Positions 51,811-61,582 of a DNA stretch of 64,000 nt are shown one piece after another. A program made the position numbers and the translations under genes. How positions within the stretch are numbered: the first letter of the stretch is position 1; the number at the start of each line of letters is the position of its first letter. Location of the stretch: assembly GCF_040939785.1 (NCBI RefSeq), contig NZ_CP162553.1:2294001-2358000 (forward strand), read 5' to 3'. A model generated the notes under the pieces. The model ran no database searches. It was not told where the DNA came from and saw nothing but the letters and a program-made list of their open reading frames with translations. The stretch is from Bradyrhizobium lupini (lineage in GTDB: Bacteria; Pseudomonadota; Alphaproteobacteria; Rhizobiales; Xanthobacteraceae).

Positions 51811-53051
51811 TCATCCGCCGGAAATGGAAGAGGAATAGATGACCTTGGAAGAGCCCCAAACGATTGAATTTACGGTTTCATCTAGGCGAAAGCCATTGAT
51901 CCGCGGCACTGGGATCGCGATGTTCTCGATGCACCGACGTCCGAGGGCAGTGAGGCAGATGCTCGGCATTGTCCCGGTGTCTTTGCCTAAGACGGCAAAG
52001 ATATGCCCACTACCGACCGTTATAGGTGTTTCAATGTTGTCGAAGTAATTACCCTCGACGAGTGCTTGCACAGACGATCCAGCATCCACTGCATGGACAA
52101 ATCCGCCGCTGTGTTGCGCATTCGTGTTGTGGAAGTAATTGTTAACGAGATGGATAATGGCCTGCGCACCGTCAATGTGCGGCCCCCGCCCCGAGATCTC
52201 ATGAAAATAGTTATTTGCGATAGTGATCGTCTGCGGGACACCAAGAAACAGGAGGTTCCAATTGTGCTCCCCGTTACAATAAGAGGAATAGATATCGCTG
52301 CTATCGAAGTCGTTCCAGGATACCCTAATATTCGTCGTGGGGCCAAAGCCGCCGGCAATCATCTGACGCCCGATATTGTGAAATCGGTTGTGATCGATCC
52401 ACACCAGGTCGGCTCGTGCAATTGCAATAGCATCGCCGGCAAATATCACGCCTTCATTGATATCACTGATGGTCAGGTTGCGAATAACGACGTTGCGACC
52501 CCATTCAGGCGCAGCCCCTTCCCTTTGATTGTAGCGGTCGAGCGAATGCCGATCACCGTTTTGTTTGAGCCAATTTCCAGCGGGCGCTTGCCGGCCCTGT
52601 CGAAGACGACCGACGTCTTCTCCTTGCCATCGCAATGCGCGTCGTTTCCATCGATCAGAAGAAGGGACTCACGCTTGTAAGGTGCCGAACAGGCACGGCC
52701 GTGTTGGCATCCCTGCCCTTCGCCTCGCCCCTCCGTACCGGTAAAGTCTATGGTTCCAATTACCTGGATCTCGCGCGGAGTATGGTCATTGCACTGGCCG
52801 AAGCTGTACGACCGACATAACTCATAATTCAGAGCTTTGGTTGATCTGACCTGAACTATCTCGCCTCCCAGCCCGCCCGTCGCTGCAGAGCCATAGCCCT
52901 TGGTGGCCTCGCATCGCACATCGTTCGGTCCGAGCACGGACAAGACGCCGAGGACGGCAGCAAGTCTGCCGAGCACGCGCAACGAACGCTTGATGTGCTC
53001 CACCGTGTGTTTCATAGGCATATGCTCTCTCTTACCTTCGCAATTCCGCAC
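51811..53051 (-). pseudogene. Secreted pectate lyase (PL1), one frameshift
   Basis: N-terminal frame (53051-52473): signal peptide (RLAAVLGVLSVLGPNDVRC), then GYGSAATGGLGGEIVQVRS, REIQVIGTIDFTG and KTVIGIRSTATIKGKGLRL, the usual PL1 start. C-terminal frame (to 51811): NVVIRNLTI, ADLVWIDHNRFHNIG (the PL1 WIDHN signature), NLLFLGVPQTITIANNYFHE and GRGPHIDGAQAIIHLVNNYF. One missing G (C run 52499-52502, plus strand) separates RLNG from GRNVVIRNL. Repaired, it is about 413 residues. The enzyme would cleave pectin in plant cell walls by beta-elimination. The start is probably an ATG near 53015 (MPMKHTVE or MKHTVE), not 53051. Confidence 0.85.
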
Positions 53052-53507
53052 GACAACTTGAATTTTCGAGCCGAAATGCTGAACTAGACGGGGCCATCAG
53101 CATGCGGCGTTAACGCCATTAGATCGTCGTCAATAAGGCAGGCTGGTAACATCGGAAGCATGCTAAACAACAGTCGAGGCGTGCAGCCGCAGGCAGTGTG
53201 CCAGGTGGAATCGACCTGGGTAGCCATTGAGCGGCTCACGGCCGATCGAGCGCGGTCAGAATGAAAGCAAGATCTTATCCCACGTTTCACCGTAACGCGC
53301 ACGGCTCGAAAGCAACGGCTGGACCAGCTTGCAACCGCGCTTTTTGATTTGCGCCTTCGACGCTTGATGGGCTAGCTGCCCTCAGGGACCAGCACGCCCC
53401 GGAATGAAACTACCAAACCTGGCTGTTCCTGCGATCCCGAATGAGGCGTACCGCAGTTCAAATCATGAGTCGTCCGGCCTCCGTCGGGCTGCCTGGGAGC
53501 TTCACTG
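53052..53507. other. Divergent intergenic region (456 bp)
   Basis: Between the pectate lyase (minus) and the PaiB-like gene (plus). No tts box or nod box was recognised by eye. GGGAG lies 9 nt before the PaiB-like ATG. Confidence 0.35.
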
Positions 53508-54134
53508 ATGTACACGCCGTCCTGCTTCCAACTTCTCGATATCGCCGACCTTCAACGGACAATGCGCGAGGCACGGACAGCGACACTGGTCACCGCCACT
53601 CACGAGGGGCTTGTTGGAACGATGCTGCCCGTAGTACTCGACGAGAGCGCAGGCTCGATGGGCACGATTTACGCGCACGTGGCGCGTGCTAATCCGCAGT
53701 GGAAGCTGACACCAACCGGCGAGGCGATGGCAATTTTCGGTGGGGCGGAGGCCTATATCAGCCCTTCATGGTACGTGACCAAACACGAGAGAGGCGAGGC
53801 CGTACCAACGTGGAACTATGTCGCTGTGCATGCCTACGGACCAGTTGAGTTCTTCGAGGATTCCGATCGGCTCCGCGAGGTAGTCACGCGGCTGACTGAT
53901 GTACATGAGCGCTCAAGCAAAGACCGCTGGGCGGTCTCCGACGCACCTGCCGATTTCATCAAAGCGGAGCTCGAGGGGATTATCGGCCTGCGATTGCAAA
54001 TTACACGGCTAGATGGCACACGGAAGATGAGCCAGAACAGCAATGCCGCGGATCGCGCCGGCGTCATCGAGGGCTTATCCAAGAGCGACCGTGAGGAAGA
54101 CCGTCGTGCAGCTCACCTCATTCCGAAAGGATGA
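53508..54134 (+). CDS. PaiB-like FMN-binding split-barrel protein
   Basis: 208 residues. Begins MYTPSCFQLLDIADLQRTM, as PaiB proteins do. Then TATLVTATHEGLVGTMLPVV, IYAHVARANPQWK, AMAIFGGAEAYISPSWYVTK and VPTWNYVAVHAYG, all family motifs. The C-terminal part AVSDAPADFIKAELEGIIGLRLQI is also typical. Bacillus PaiB was described as a negative regulator of sporulation and protease genes. The fold binds FMN or heme and is probably an oxidoreductase or sensor. It is a single gene with a good ribosome binding site, and the frame is intact. Confidence 0.88.
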   Translation: MYTPSCFQLLDIADLQRTMREARTATLVTATHEGLVGTMLPVVLDESAGSMGTIYAHVARANPQWKLTPTGEAMAIFGGAEAYISPSWYVTKHERGEAVPTWNYVAVHAYGPVEFFEDSDRLREVVTRLTDVHERSSKDRWAVSDAPADFIKAELEGIIGLRLQITRLDGTRKMSQNSNAADRAGVIEGLSKSDREEDRRAAHLIPKG

Positions 54135-54563
54135 CGAACCCGATCGACGTATTGTAAACGACCCGGTGTCACGTGGATTTCCTCCACTTCCTCGGCTGCT
54201 CTCCTTTTGCACAACCACGCGCGGGCGGCGCGCTTCTGCTCCCGGCAGGTGCTTTACACAGCACAAGAACGCGCCGCGTCCGCGAGCGGCAACCGCGGAC
54301 GCCCAAGCCGCTAGGCCAACTCCAGCTTTTATGGCGTGCAAGTCTCGAGAGATTTACAAAGAGCCCTCCAGGCGTCTGGAATTGACATTGCGGTCAGATT
54401 GCAGATTCTCTGACAGTTCACGACAATCTGCGGTCGCGCACACTCCCGATGGGCAGCAAGAAACGCGAATGTCTTACATTTGCAAGGTCGCGCAGCTCAC
54501 TTCTGTCACAATGATAGGGGCTCCCGGACCACCCTGCTCGACCTCGAATTCGGCGTAAGACGT
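54135..54563. other. No recognisable gene (429 bp)
   Basis: Convergent space between the PaiB-like gene and the giant sensor kinase. ORFs here lack motifs. Confidence 0.3.
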
Positions 54564-57500
54564 TCAAGAGACTTGTTTCGCCTGATCGACGCCCTCCGGC
54601 GCAACGGGAATACTGAACCGAAAGACGGCCCCGTGAGGATCATTGGCGCCCGCCCACATCCGGCCCCCATGCGCCTCAATAATGGAATGGCAAATGGCCA
54701 GCCCCATGCCCATGCCTTCTGACTTGGTGGTGTAGAACGCCTCGAACATTCGGTCTGCGCTGTTTGGATCGAGTCCTGGACCTGTATCCCGAAAGCTGAC
54801 CAATACATTATTCGAGCCATCTGTGCGCGTCGTGATCAGTAATTCGCGTTCGCCTTCGTTGATCTCGCTCATAGCCTCGATGGCATTCGTGATCAGATTG
54901 AGAATCACCTGCCGTACCTGAACGCGATCTGCCCTAACGAGCGGCAAAGCCTCAGGCCGTCGGGTTTGCACCCACACGTCATTTTGTGCAAGTTCCGCGC
55001 GGACTAGGGCCAACACCTCTAAGATCAATTCGTCAATTGCAAGAAGCTCGGTTTGCATGGGCGCTTTGTTCATAAGAGCGCGGATCCGACCGATCACGTT
55101 TCCTGCGCGCATACTGTCACGAACAATCAAACCGAAGGTCTGCCGAACCTCTTCCAGATTTGGCGGTTGAGCACCGAGCCAATTTAGCCCCGCCCCCGCA
55201 TTACTGCTGATCGCGGCAATCGGCTGGTTCACCTCATGCGCGATCGAGGCGGCCAGATGTCCCATTGTCGTGATCCGATTGGCATGTGCAAGGCCCATCA
55301 GAGTCTCGCGATAGCGCCGTTCGCTTTCGCGGGCCTCCGCTTCCGCTCTCTTTCGTTCTGTCAGGTCCAGGACGAAGCCAACACCTTGGTCCTCTCGCGC
55401 ATCGAACACGGCGAGGCCAATGAGCACTGGCACGCGACTGCCATCCTTCCGAACATACTCTTTCTCGAACTGCTGAACAGCTCCGGTCCTTTTTGCTTCT
55501 GTGTGAGCATCCATTGTGCGCTCGTGCCATTCTGGAGGCGTCAGATCGAGACCGTTCACTCGGCCTGCGAGGAGATCTTCTTGCTCGTATCCAACCATCG
55601 TGAGGAAGGCTTGATTTGCTTCGATGATCTCGCCCCCTTCGTGAATGATAAAGATTCCGATGATGTTAGCGTCGAGCAAGCGCCGGATTTTCGCCTCCCG
55701 TTGCTGAACTTCGCTGTACAACCGGCTGTTTTCGAGCGCTGTTGCAGCTTGAGAGGCAAGCATTTTCTGCATTGATGTTCGGGCAGCCGAGAATATGCGC
55801 GGGGCGAGATTATTCTCCAGATAAAGTACGCCGATCAGCTTGCCCTGCGTGATGAGTGGCAGGCAAAGAATAGAACGCGCTTTGCGCTCGCGGATATAAG
55901 GATCTTCGGCAAATGAAGGCTGGACGACAGCGTCTTCGAGAACCACGTTTTCGCGGACACGTAGCACGAAATGCAGCACGGATTCGGGAAGAGCCATCGG
56001 AGTTACGGGCTGTTCATCCACCTTTATAACGAGCGCATCTGCTACCGTTTTGCCTTCCGCTTCGATCCGTGGCTCGTCGCCATGCAGCAGAATCAACACA
56101 CCTCTTTCGGCGCCGGCCTGCTCAATGGTAGTCCGCATAAGCTTGTCAATTAGCTTCTGAAGCACAATCTCGCCGGAAATCGCCTGCGACACTTTGATCA
56201 CCGTCGCCAGATCAAGTTGCTCAACCGGAGCTCCGATCGTCATGCCATTCACGGCAAGCGGGGGCTCCTGATGCATGAGATGCGGATGCAGCTCCTCGAG
56301 TTGACGCACCTTACCATCCGCTCCCCAACGAAGGTAGCCGCGCCGCGCGTCCTGCAGGTAAACCCGGGAGATCCTGGCAAAACCGCGTGCAGCATAAAAG
56401 CGCGCTGCAAGTTCACAAGCGATCCCCTCGTGGTGGGGGAAACCGTTACGTCCTGCGGTTTGGATTGAGTGTTCGTACAGTCGCATTGCGTCTGCATCCC
56501 GGCATTCTAACCTCGCAATTTCAGCGCCGACCAAGGCAGCCCGATTCTCGAAGTTGTCGGGGCAATTCGTCGCCCATGTCTGCAGTTGCCTGTAATGAGC
56601 ATCAATGACATCTCGGTGTGGCTGTTGTTCGCCTTCGCCCAGCCTGTCGCAATAACACGAGTGAGACAGCGCACCATAAAAGTGAAACTCCGCGGTCAAG
56701 GGCTCTGTTGGTATGGTCCATAATTTGGGCTCGGCCTTCGAGCGAGCCTCAACAGCCGCAGCATAATCGCCGGATAGGAAGCGCGCCTGAAGTTTGCGGA
56801 TCCAGTAAACGGTTTCGCTAGGTGACTCCGGACTTCCTGCCAACGATCGTTCAACGTCTAGCTCGTCAAATTGTTGGTCGTCGAAGCAACCGAGCGAGCG
56901 CGTGAGGCCGCGCATGGTTCTGACGATTGCGAGCTGAGCGGCTACCGCCTCAGCAGCAAATTGTACCTTTCTGTTCCGGATCGTAGCAGCGCTTTTCTCT
57001 AACTCGTTCTGTACCTCTTTCAGGTGATCTCCGGCCATCATCATACTTCCGGTTAGATGGACCGAACTGTACGCCTCATAGATGACATCACCGCTACTTA
57101 CCGCGGCTTCGAGGGCTCGCCGGATCAAAACTCGGCCGTCTCTAAGCGGCTTCGTCCACGGGATCACGGTGGCTCCGACGGCCAAATAGACGTGAGCCCG
57201 AAAACGAGAGAACTCGCCGCGATCAGCCAGATCGCAAGCAAGACGACCAAATTTATCGGCCGCTTGGTAGTCACCGAAGCGTCCGGCCGAGATTCGGCCT
57301 AACCATGCGTAATGGGCGCAGGAAGCATCAGTGTTGCCGTATTCGAGGCTGATGCTGACCGCTCGGCAGATCACTAAAGCGGATAAATTGGCGTCTGTGA
57401 AACCTGCAGCCGGAAGAATCCGCGTCAACACGGCGAGCGTGGCAAGCTTGGCCTGGTCTGTCATTCGAGGCAAACCAGCAACATCCTCGATTGCGTCGGG

Positions 57501-59312
57501 CAGCTGTGACCACATCCGCTGATATTCGGCCAGCATTTCATGGTCCGTCGGACGCTGCGACCACTCGATCCCGACGTCGCGAAGATATTCGAGACCTATG
57601 AGCACTGCCCGGCCGTGCTGACCCAGCGTCAAGTAAAGATCGACCCGCAAACATGCGACCGTTGCTCGTTGTGGCCCGTTCAAAGCTCGCTTCGACAGTG
57701 CGGACAAGAGACGCTCTGCAATCTCCAGCTGGCCTACCAAGAATTCGCATTCGGCCCGGCTGGTCTCGAGTGCGAACGCGAGCTCGCGGCGCCTTTGCCA
57801 AAAATTGGGCGCGAGCAGCGCAGCACCGACGGTGAAATATGTTAGCGCCGAGGCGTAGGCCGCCGAGGCCTTGGCACGCTGCCCTGCGATCAAGTTCAAC
57901 TCGGCGAGCTGCTCTCGCTCCTGACCGGAAGCGATGAGCGCGACGCCTCGATTGAGCTGACTGACAATGTCGAAGATGGCCTCTTCGCGTTTGTGCGCAG
58001 GGATGTGTGCCGCGAGCATCCGACCGATCCGCAGATGGGAAGGAGCGCGCGAGGATTCCGGCATCAGCAAGTAGGCCGCCTCTTGAACGCGATCGTGGAC
58101 AAAGCGGTAGGCTGTCCCATGCCGCACGATCAGTTCCTGCCGGATTGCCGGCCACACGGTCGCGTGCACTTGCTCCTCTGGAATTTCGAGCACAATCGCA
58201 AGCTCCGCCGTCCCGGCGATGTTGCCGAAACAGGCCAGCTGTTGCAGCGCTTCCTGCGTTTCCTTGGGCAGCCGGATGAGCTTGCCGAGCATCAGATCGA
58301 CGACGTTCTCGGTGTACGCTTTTGCGTGAATTCGCTGCAGATCCCAACGCCAGCGCGCCGACACGTGATCGAACGTCAACAGCTGCTCTCCCGCTAGTTC
58401 AGACAAGAATTGAACGGCGAAGAACGGATTGCCCATCGTCTTCTGATGCACCAACTTCGCAAGCGGGGCAGCGCGTTTTGGTCCGCAGCGAAGGGTATGC
58501 GCGACCAACTGCCCGACGTCGTCTGCGCTGAGCGGCGATAGCGTGATCTCCTGTAGATTTAGGCCGGCTCTCCCGATGGACTCGAGCTTGCGTTTGAGCG
58601 GATGATCTGCATCAACTTCGTTGCTGCGGTAAGCTCCAATAAGCAGCAGGTGCAGATCCGGCTGGGTCAGCAGATCCTCGATCAGGTCGAGTGTTGCGGC
58701 GTCATACCACTGCAAATCATCGAGGAAGAGCACCAATGGATGGGTTCGCCGGGCGAACACGCCAATAAAGCGACGAAACACGAGCTGGAAACGGATTTGC
58801 GCTTGGCGGGCTGGAAGTCCAGCAACCGCGGGCTGCTCGCCGATAACAAGGCTCAAATCGGGGATCAATTCGACCATCAGCCGTCCATTCCCACCGAGCG
58901 CCTCCCGGAACGCCTGCCGCCAAGTCGCGAGTTCGCCCTCACTTTTGCTGAGAAGAGGACGCACAAGGCTCTGAAAGGTCTGCACTAGTGTCGCATATGG
59001 CACATCGCGCTTCACTTGGTCGAATTTGCCTGATGCCAAGAGCCCGCGATAGGGCACGAGTACTTTGTGTAGCTCCTGGACGAGCGAAGACTTACCGATG
59101 CCGGAATAACCGGCAACCAGCACCAACCTCGGCGCGCCGCTCTTCACCGCTCGATCGAAAGAGCCAAGCAAGGTCTCGATCTCGCGGGCTCTCCCATAGA
59201 GCTTCTCGGGGACGATCAACCGATCAGGTGTGTCGTCTGCGCCAAGTTCAAAAAGGCTCGATGCGACCATGGTTGGCCCATGCTGCCAGACAGTGTTGCA
59301 GATCGTGTTCAA
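54564..59312 (-). CDS. Giant sensor: AAA ATPase, GAF, PAS, histidine kinase (C-terminal part of a split gene)
   Basis: 1582 codons. A STAND-type ATPase occupies about residues 35-340, with Walker A GYSGIGKSSLV and Walker B LVLFLDDLQW. Helical repeats cover 430-1000. A GAF domain lies near 1090-1230 (VLEDAVVQPSFAED, SILCLPLITQGKLIGVLYLENN) and a PAS near 1245-1350 (IGIFIIHEGGEIIEANQAFL, EKEYVRKDGSRVPVL). The HisKA box is HLAASIAHEVNQP (His near 1360). HATPase_c has NLITNAIEAM, DTGPGLD and GMGMGLAICHSIIEAHGG. In this family a Ser/Thr-kinase-like domain precedes the ATPase in one polypeptide. Here that domain is in the overlapping ORF upstream, in another frame. The family annotation is a trifunctional kinase/ATPase/histidine kinase. 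Confidence 0.88.
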   Translation of the reverse strand: MNTICNTVWQHGPTMVASSLFELGADDTPDRLIVPEKLYGRAREIETLLGSFDRAVKSGAPRLVLVAGYSGIGKSSLVQELHKVLVPYRGLLASGKFDQVKRDVPYATLVQTFQSLVRPLLSKSEGELATWRQAFREALGGNGRLMVELIPDLSLVIGEQPAVAGLPARQAQIRFQLVFRRFIGVFARRTHPLVLFLDDLQWYDAATLDLIEDLLTQPDLHLLLIGAYRSNEVDADHPLKRKLESIGRAGLNLQEITLSPLSADDVGQLVAHTLRCGPKRAAPLAKLVHQKTMGNPFFAVQFLSELAGEQLLTFDHVSARWRWDLQRIHAKAYTENVVDLMLGKLIRLPKETQEALQQLACFGNIAGTAELAIVLEIPEEQVHATVWPAIRQELIVRHGTAYRFVHDRVQEAAYLLMPESSRAPSHLRIGRMLAAHIPAHKREEAIFDIVSQLNRGVALIASGQEREQLAELNLIAGQRAKASAAYASALTYFTVGAALLAPNFWQRRRELAFALETSRAECEFLVGQLEIAERLLSALSKRALNGPQRATVACLRVDLYLTLGQHGRAVLIGLEYLRDVGIEWSQRPTDHEMLAEYQRMWSQLPDAIEDVAGLPRMTDQAKLATLAVLTRILPAAGFTDANLSALVICRAVSISLEYGNTDASCAHYAWLGRISAGRFGDYQAADKFGRLACDLADRGEFSRFRAHVYLAVGATVIPWTKPLRDGRVLIRRALEAAVSSGDVIYEAYSSVHLTGSMMMAGDHLKEVQNELEKSAATIRNRKVQFAAEAVAAQLAIVRTMRGLTRSLGCFDDQQFDELDVERSLAGSPESPSETVYWIRKLQARFLSGDYAAAVEARSKAEPKLWTIPTEPLTAEFHFYGALSHSCYCDRLGEGEQQPHRDVIDAHYRQLQTWATNCPDNFENRAALVGAEIARLECRDADAMRLYEHSIQTAGRNGFPHHEGIACELAARFYAARGFARISRVYLQDARRGYLRWGADGKVRQLEELHPHLMHQEPPLAVNGMTIGAPVEQLDLATVIKVSQAISGEIVLQKLIDKLMRTTIEQAGAERGVLILLHGDEPRIEAEGKTVADALVIKVDEQPVTPMALPESVLHFVLRVRENVVLEDAVVQPSFAEDPYIRERKARSILCLPLITQGKLIGVLYLENNLAPRIFSAARTSMQKMLASQAATALENSRLYSEVQQREAKIRRLLDANIIGIFIIHEGGEIIEANQAFLTMVGYEQEDLLAGRVNGLDLTPPEWHERTMDAHTEAKRTGAVQQFEKEYVRKDGSRVPVLIGLAVFDAREDQGVGFVLDLTERKRAEAEARESERRYRETLMGLAHANRITTMGHLAASIAHEVNQPIAAISSNAGAGLNWLGAQPPNLEEVRQTFGLIVRDSMRAGNVIGRIRALMNKAPMQTELLAIDELILEVLALVRAELAQNDVWVQTRRPEALPLVRADRVQVRQVILNLITNAIEAMSEINEGERELLITTRTDGSNNVLVSFRDTGPGLDPNSADRMFEAFYTTKSEGMGMGLAICHSIIEAHGGRMWAGANDPHGAVFRFSIPVAPEGVDQAKQVS

Positions 59313-60120
59313 GGCCAGCGGCAGTCTGGTAGCGTTCCTCGGCGGTTTTCGCGAGGAGTTTCATCGCAATGTGAGAGATTGGCTCCGGGACATTTTGCGA
59401 TTTCTCGAGGGGCGGTGTTGCTTTTCTTGCAATATGACAATGAATCCACTCCAACGGGTCTGAGCCCGTGAACGGCAGCGCGCCGGTCAGCATCTGGTAG
59501 AATATCACCCCAAGTGAATAGAGATCACTGCGAGAGTCGACCGAGCGATTCATTCGTCCGGTCTGCTCGGGCGCCATGTAGGGCAGCGAGCCGGCGATGA
59601 ACTCGGCAGGCTCAAGCGGCACCCGCTCGCGGGAAAGCCGGGACGCCAGCCCGAATCCGGTGAGTCGCACTTGTTCGTCAGGACAATTGACCAGAATGTG
59701 ACCGGGTTTCAGGTCCTTGTGGATTAAGCCGCGGCGGTGGAGCTTGCCCACGGACCTCGTGACACCAATAGCAAGGCGCAGGAAGCGCTGAGGCTCCATG
59801 CCGACTCCAACTAAGTTTAGCAGCGGCTCGCCGCATGGATCCTCCAGGACCAGCATGGTACGACCAGCTTCCCGGATGAGTTCCAGAGGCCGCACCGCCC
59901 ATGCCTCATCTAGCTCCTCTCTCAGCTCATACTCGTGGGCGAGGCACTCGATCGTGGCGGGGTGTTCCCCGGTGGGACGCACGAGAAGCACGACAGCCTT
60001 GCTGCCGTTGATTTGCCGCCACGCACGGCAGAACACACGACCTCCGTCCCTCCACAGGGGCTGGATGTCGTTGTCGAGATTTGAGCCGAACACATTTCGG
60101 CTGGGAGGGGCGCGCGGCAT
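59248..60120 (-). pseudogene. Ser/Thr-kinase-like N-terminal domain of the giant sensor, separated by a frameshift
   Basis: From the ATG at 60120: a kinase fold with RRGLIHKDLKPGHILVN (catalytic loop), TGFGLASRLSRE (Gly instead of the Asp of DFG, common in this family), GSLPYMAPEQTGRMNRSVD, SDLYSLGVIFYQMLTGALPF and RYQTAAGLEHDLQHCLAAW. It ends HGRIEPF then stop. Removing one base from the A run 59250-59254 (plus strand) gives EPFELGADDTPDRLIVPEKL (exactly the family junction) and joins it to the 1582-codon ORF as one protein of about 1850 residues. A slippage product, a recent mutation or an assembly error are all possible. The missing Asp suggests a regulatory pseudokinase. Confidence 0.82.
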
Positions 60121-60284
60121 TTGCCTGACCAGACTAAGAAGACGCGCGCCAAATCTGACATATAAGAGGCGCCATTTGTGAAGGAACTTCACAAAATTCA
60201 CTGCAGGGTCCGGATCATGGCCGCCAAAGAGAGCCCGCAGCAAGCACAATATAACGGACGCACGCTGTATGTTAGAGCCCGATC

Positions 60285-60590
60285 GTGTCGATCGAGCGCA
60301 GCCCTGCGCGCAGCTCGAGCCCGGGCGGCGGCTCCGGACTACGCAGCGCGCCGGCGCGGAAGGAGTCCTTCGCGATAGAGCGACTCAAGCCGAAGGCTTC
60401 CCACGCCAAGGACAGCGGCTCGATTGACGAAATGCCGCCACTAACAATGAAGTTGTTTGGCACGTCTACTTTGAAGAGGAACAACTCGCCCGGCTGGAGC
60501 GCCCGAAACTACGTGGTGCCGCTGGGTTGCCACGAAAAGGTTAAAGATAGCTGGAATACTGGGCCGCCCTCTGATTCGTATTTCAAGGCG
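60285..60590 (-). pseudogene. HNH/restriction-endonuclease-like N-terminal remnant
   Basis: Minus-strand frames read LTFSWQPSGTT, FRALQPGELFLFKVDVPNNF, IVSGG and SLAWEAFGLSRS. This resembles the N-terminal region of a bacterial HNH endonuclease family (FWQPSGxTxFRALxPGELFLFKLHxPxNYIVGGG ... PVSLAWEAFGxxNG). The HNH part is missing. It fuses on its 5' side with the HipA remnant. Confidence 0.55.
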
Positions 60591-61365
60591 GCGGCACGGA
60601 CAAAGCCTGGCAGCAATCCTCTTGAGGCAAATGTAGGGGGCGGTTGTCGCCGGTCCAGCGGCGATCGAACCTCTCAACCACGAGCACACGGTTGCCTTCA
60701 AACTCCTCGATCGCGATGGCGGCGCTCGGAAGTCCGAGAGCTGCTGTCAGCTGGCAGAAGAACTCATTCTCGACGCTGTAGGAAAGATTGAGGCCGTTCG
60801 GTAGTCGGTCAATCCGCGGTTTGAGAATGTGCGTCGTGGCTGTAGTCGCCAGCGGCTTGTACCAACGCCCTTTCCAGAACAAGAGCGCGGTCTTTTCCTG
60901 GGCGCCGGCGATCGAGATCCGAAAGTCCTCGTCCTCACCAAGCTCAAGGAGAGCCGATGCAAAGGTCGCCGAGAAGCCGGGCGATTCTCGTCGTCAACGG
61001 GTCTGCCGTCAACAGCCCCGGCAGCGCCCGGGTTCGATGCCGTCCGGCAGGAATTGCAATGGGCCGACGCAGTCCCGTCCGACACCAGTGAGTAGGTCGT
61101 AAGCGTCGATGCCCTGAGCGTGGACTCGCTCCGCCATACGATGGCGGATGGGCATGCTGTCGGGCAGGAGATTGTCGGAAACGGCGACGACAGCGGCACC
61201 GATATAGCGGTCCCTCACGCAGAGCAGAGATAGCGACACGGGCAGCGCATGCTCCCAGGCAAGCCAGGACGGATCTCTGAAGTCGATTGCGCCGACGAAT
61301 GGTGTTCTGCAATGCGCGTTCACCGGCTTCGGATGAGGAGAGCACAAGGTTCGCTTTGTGGGCAA
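60583..61365 (-). pseudogene. HipA-family Ser/Thr kinase toxin remnant
   Basis: Several frames combine. VAVSDNLLPDSMPIRHRMAE, VHAQGIDAYDLLTGVGRDCV and GPLQFLPDGIEPG come from the HipA N-terminal subdomain. FWKGRWYKPLATTATTHILKP, NGLNLSYSVENEFF, LPSAAIAIEEFEGNRVLVVE and RFDRRW come from the kinase N-lobe (quoted in pieces). The catalytic C-lobe (the HxxN/D region) is missing after ALSVPP. HipA proteins phosphorylate glutamyl-tRNA synthetase in E. coli. No HipB antitoxin gene was seen. Dead gene. Confidence 0.72.
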
Positions 61366-61582
61366 TCTCGGATCGGCACATACTTTGATCCGTCATCTCC
61401 TCGACGAAGATGGGTGCGCTGCCTAAAACCCAGCGACGCTCCTTACAAGCTGGGTTCCAGCGAGCCCTTCTTCGATAGCCCTTTCGAACGGAGACGGCTG
61501 CGATCCTGAACGACGTGTTCCTTGCCCTGACCAAGGCCGGCCACCAGCCTTGGATTGGCGAACAACCCCGCAATGTCAGCAT

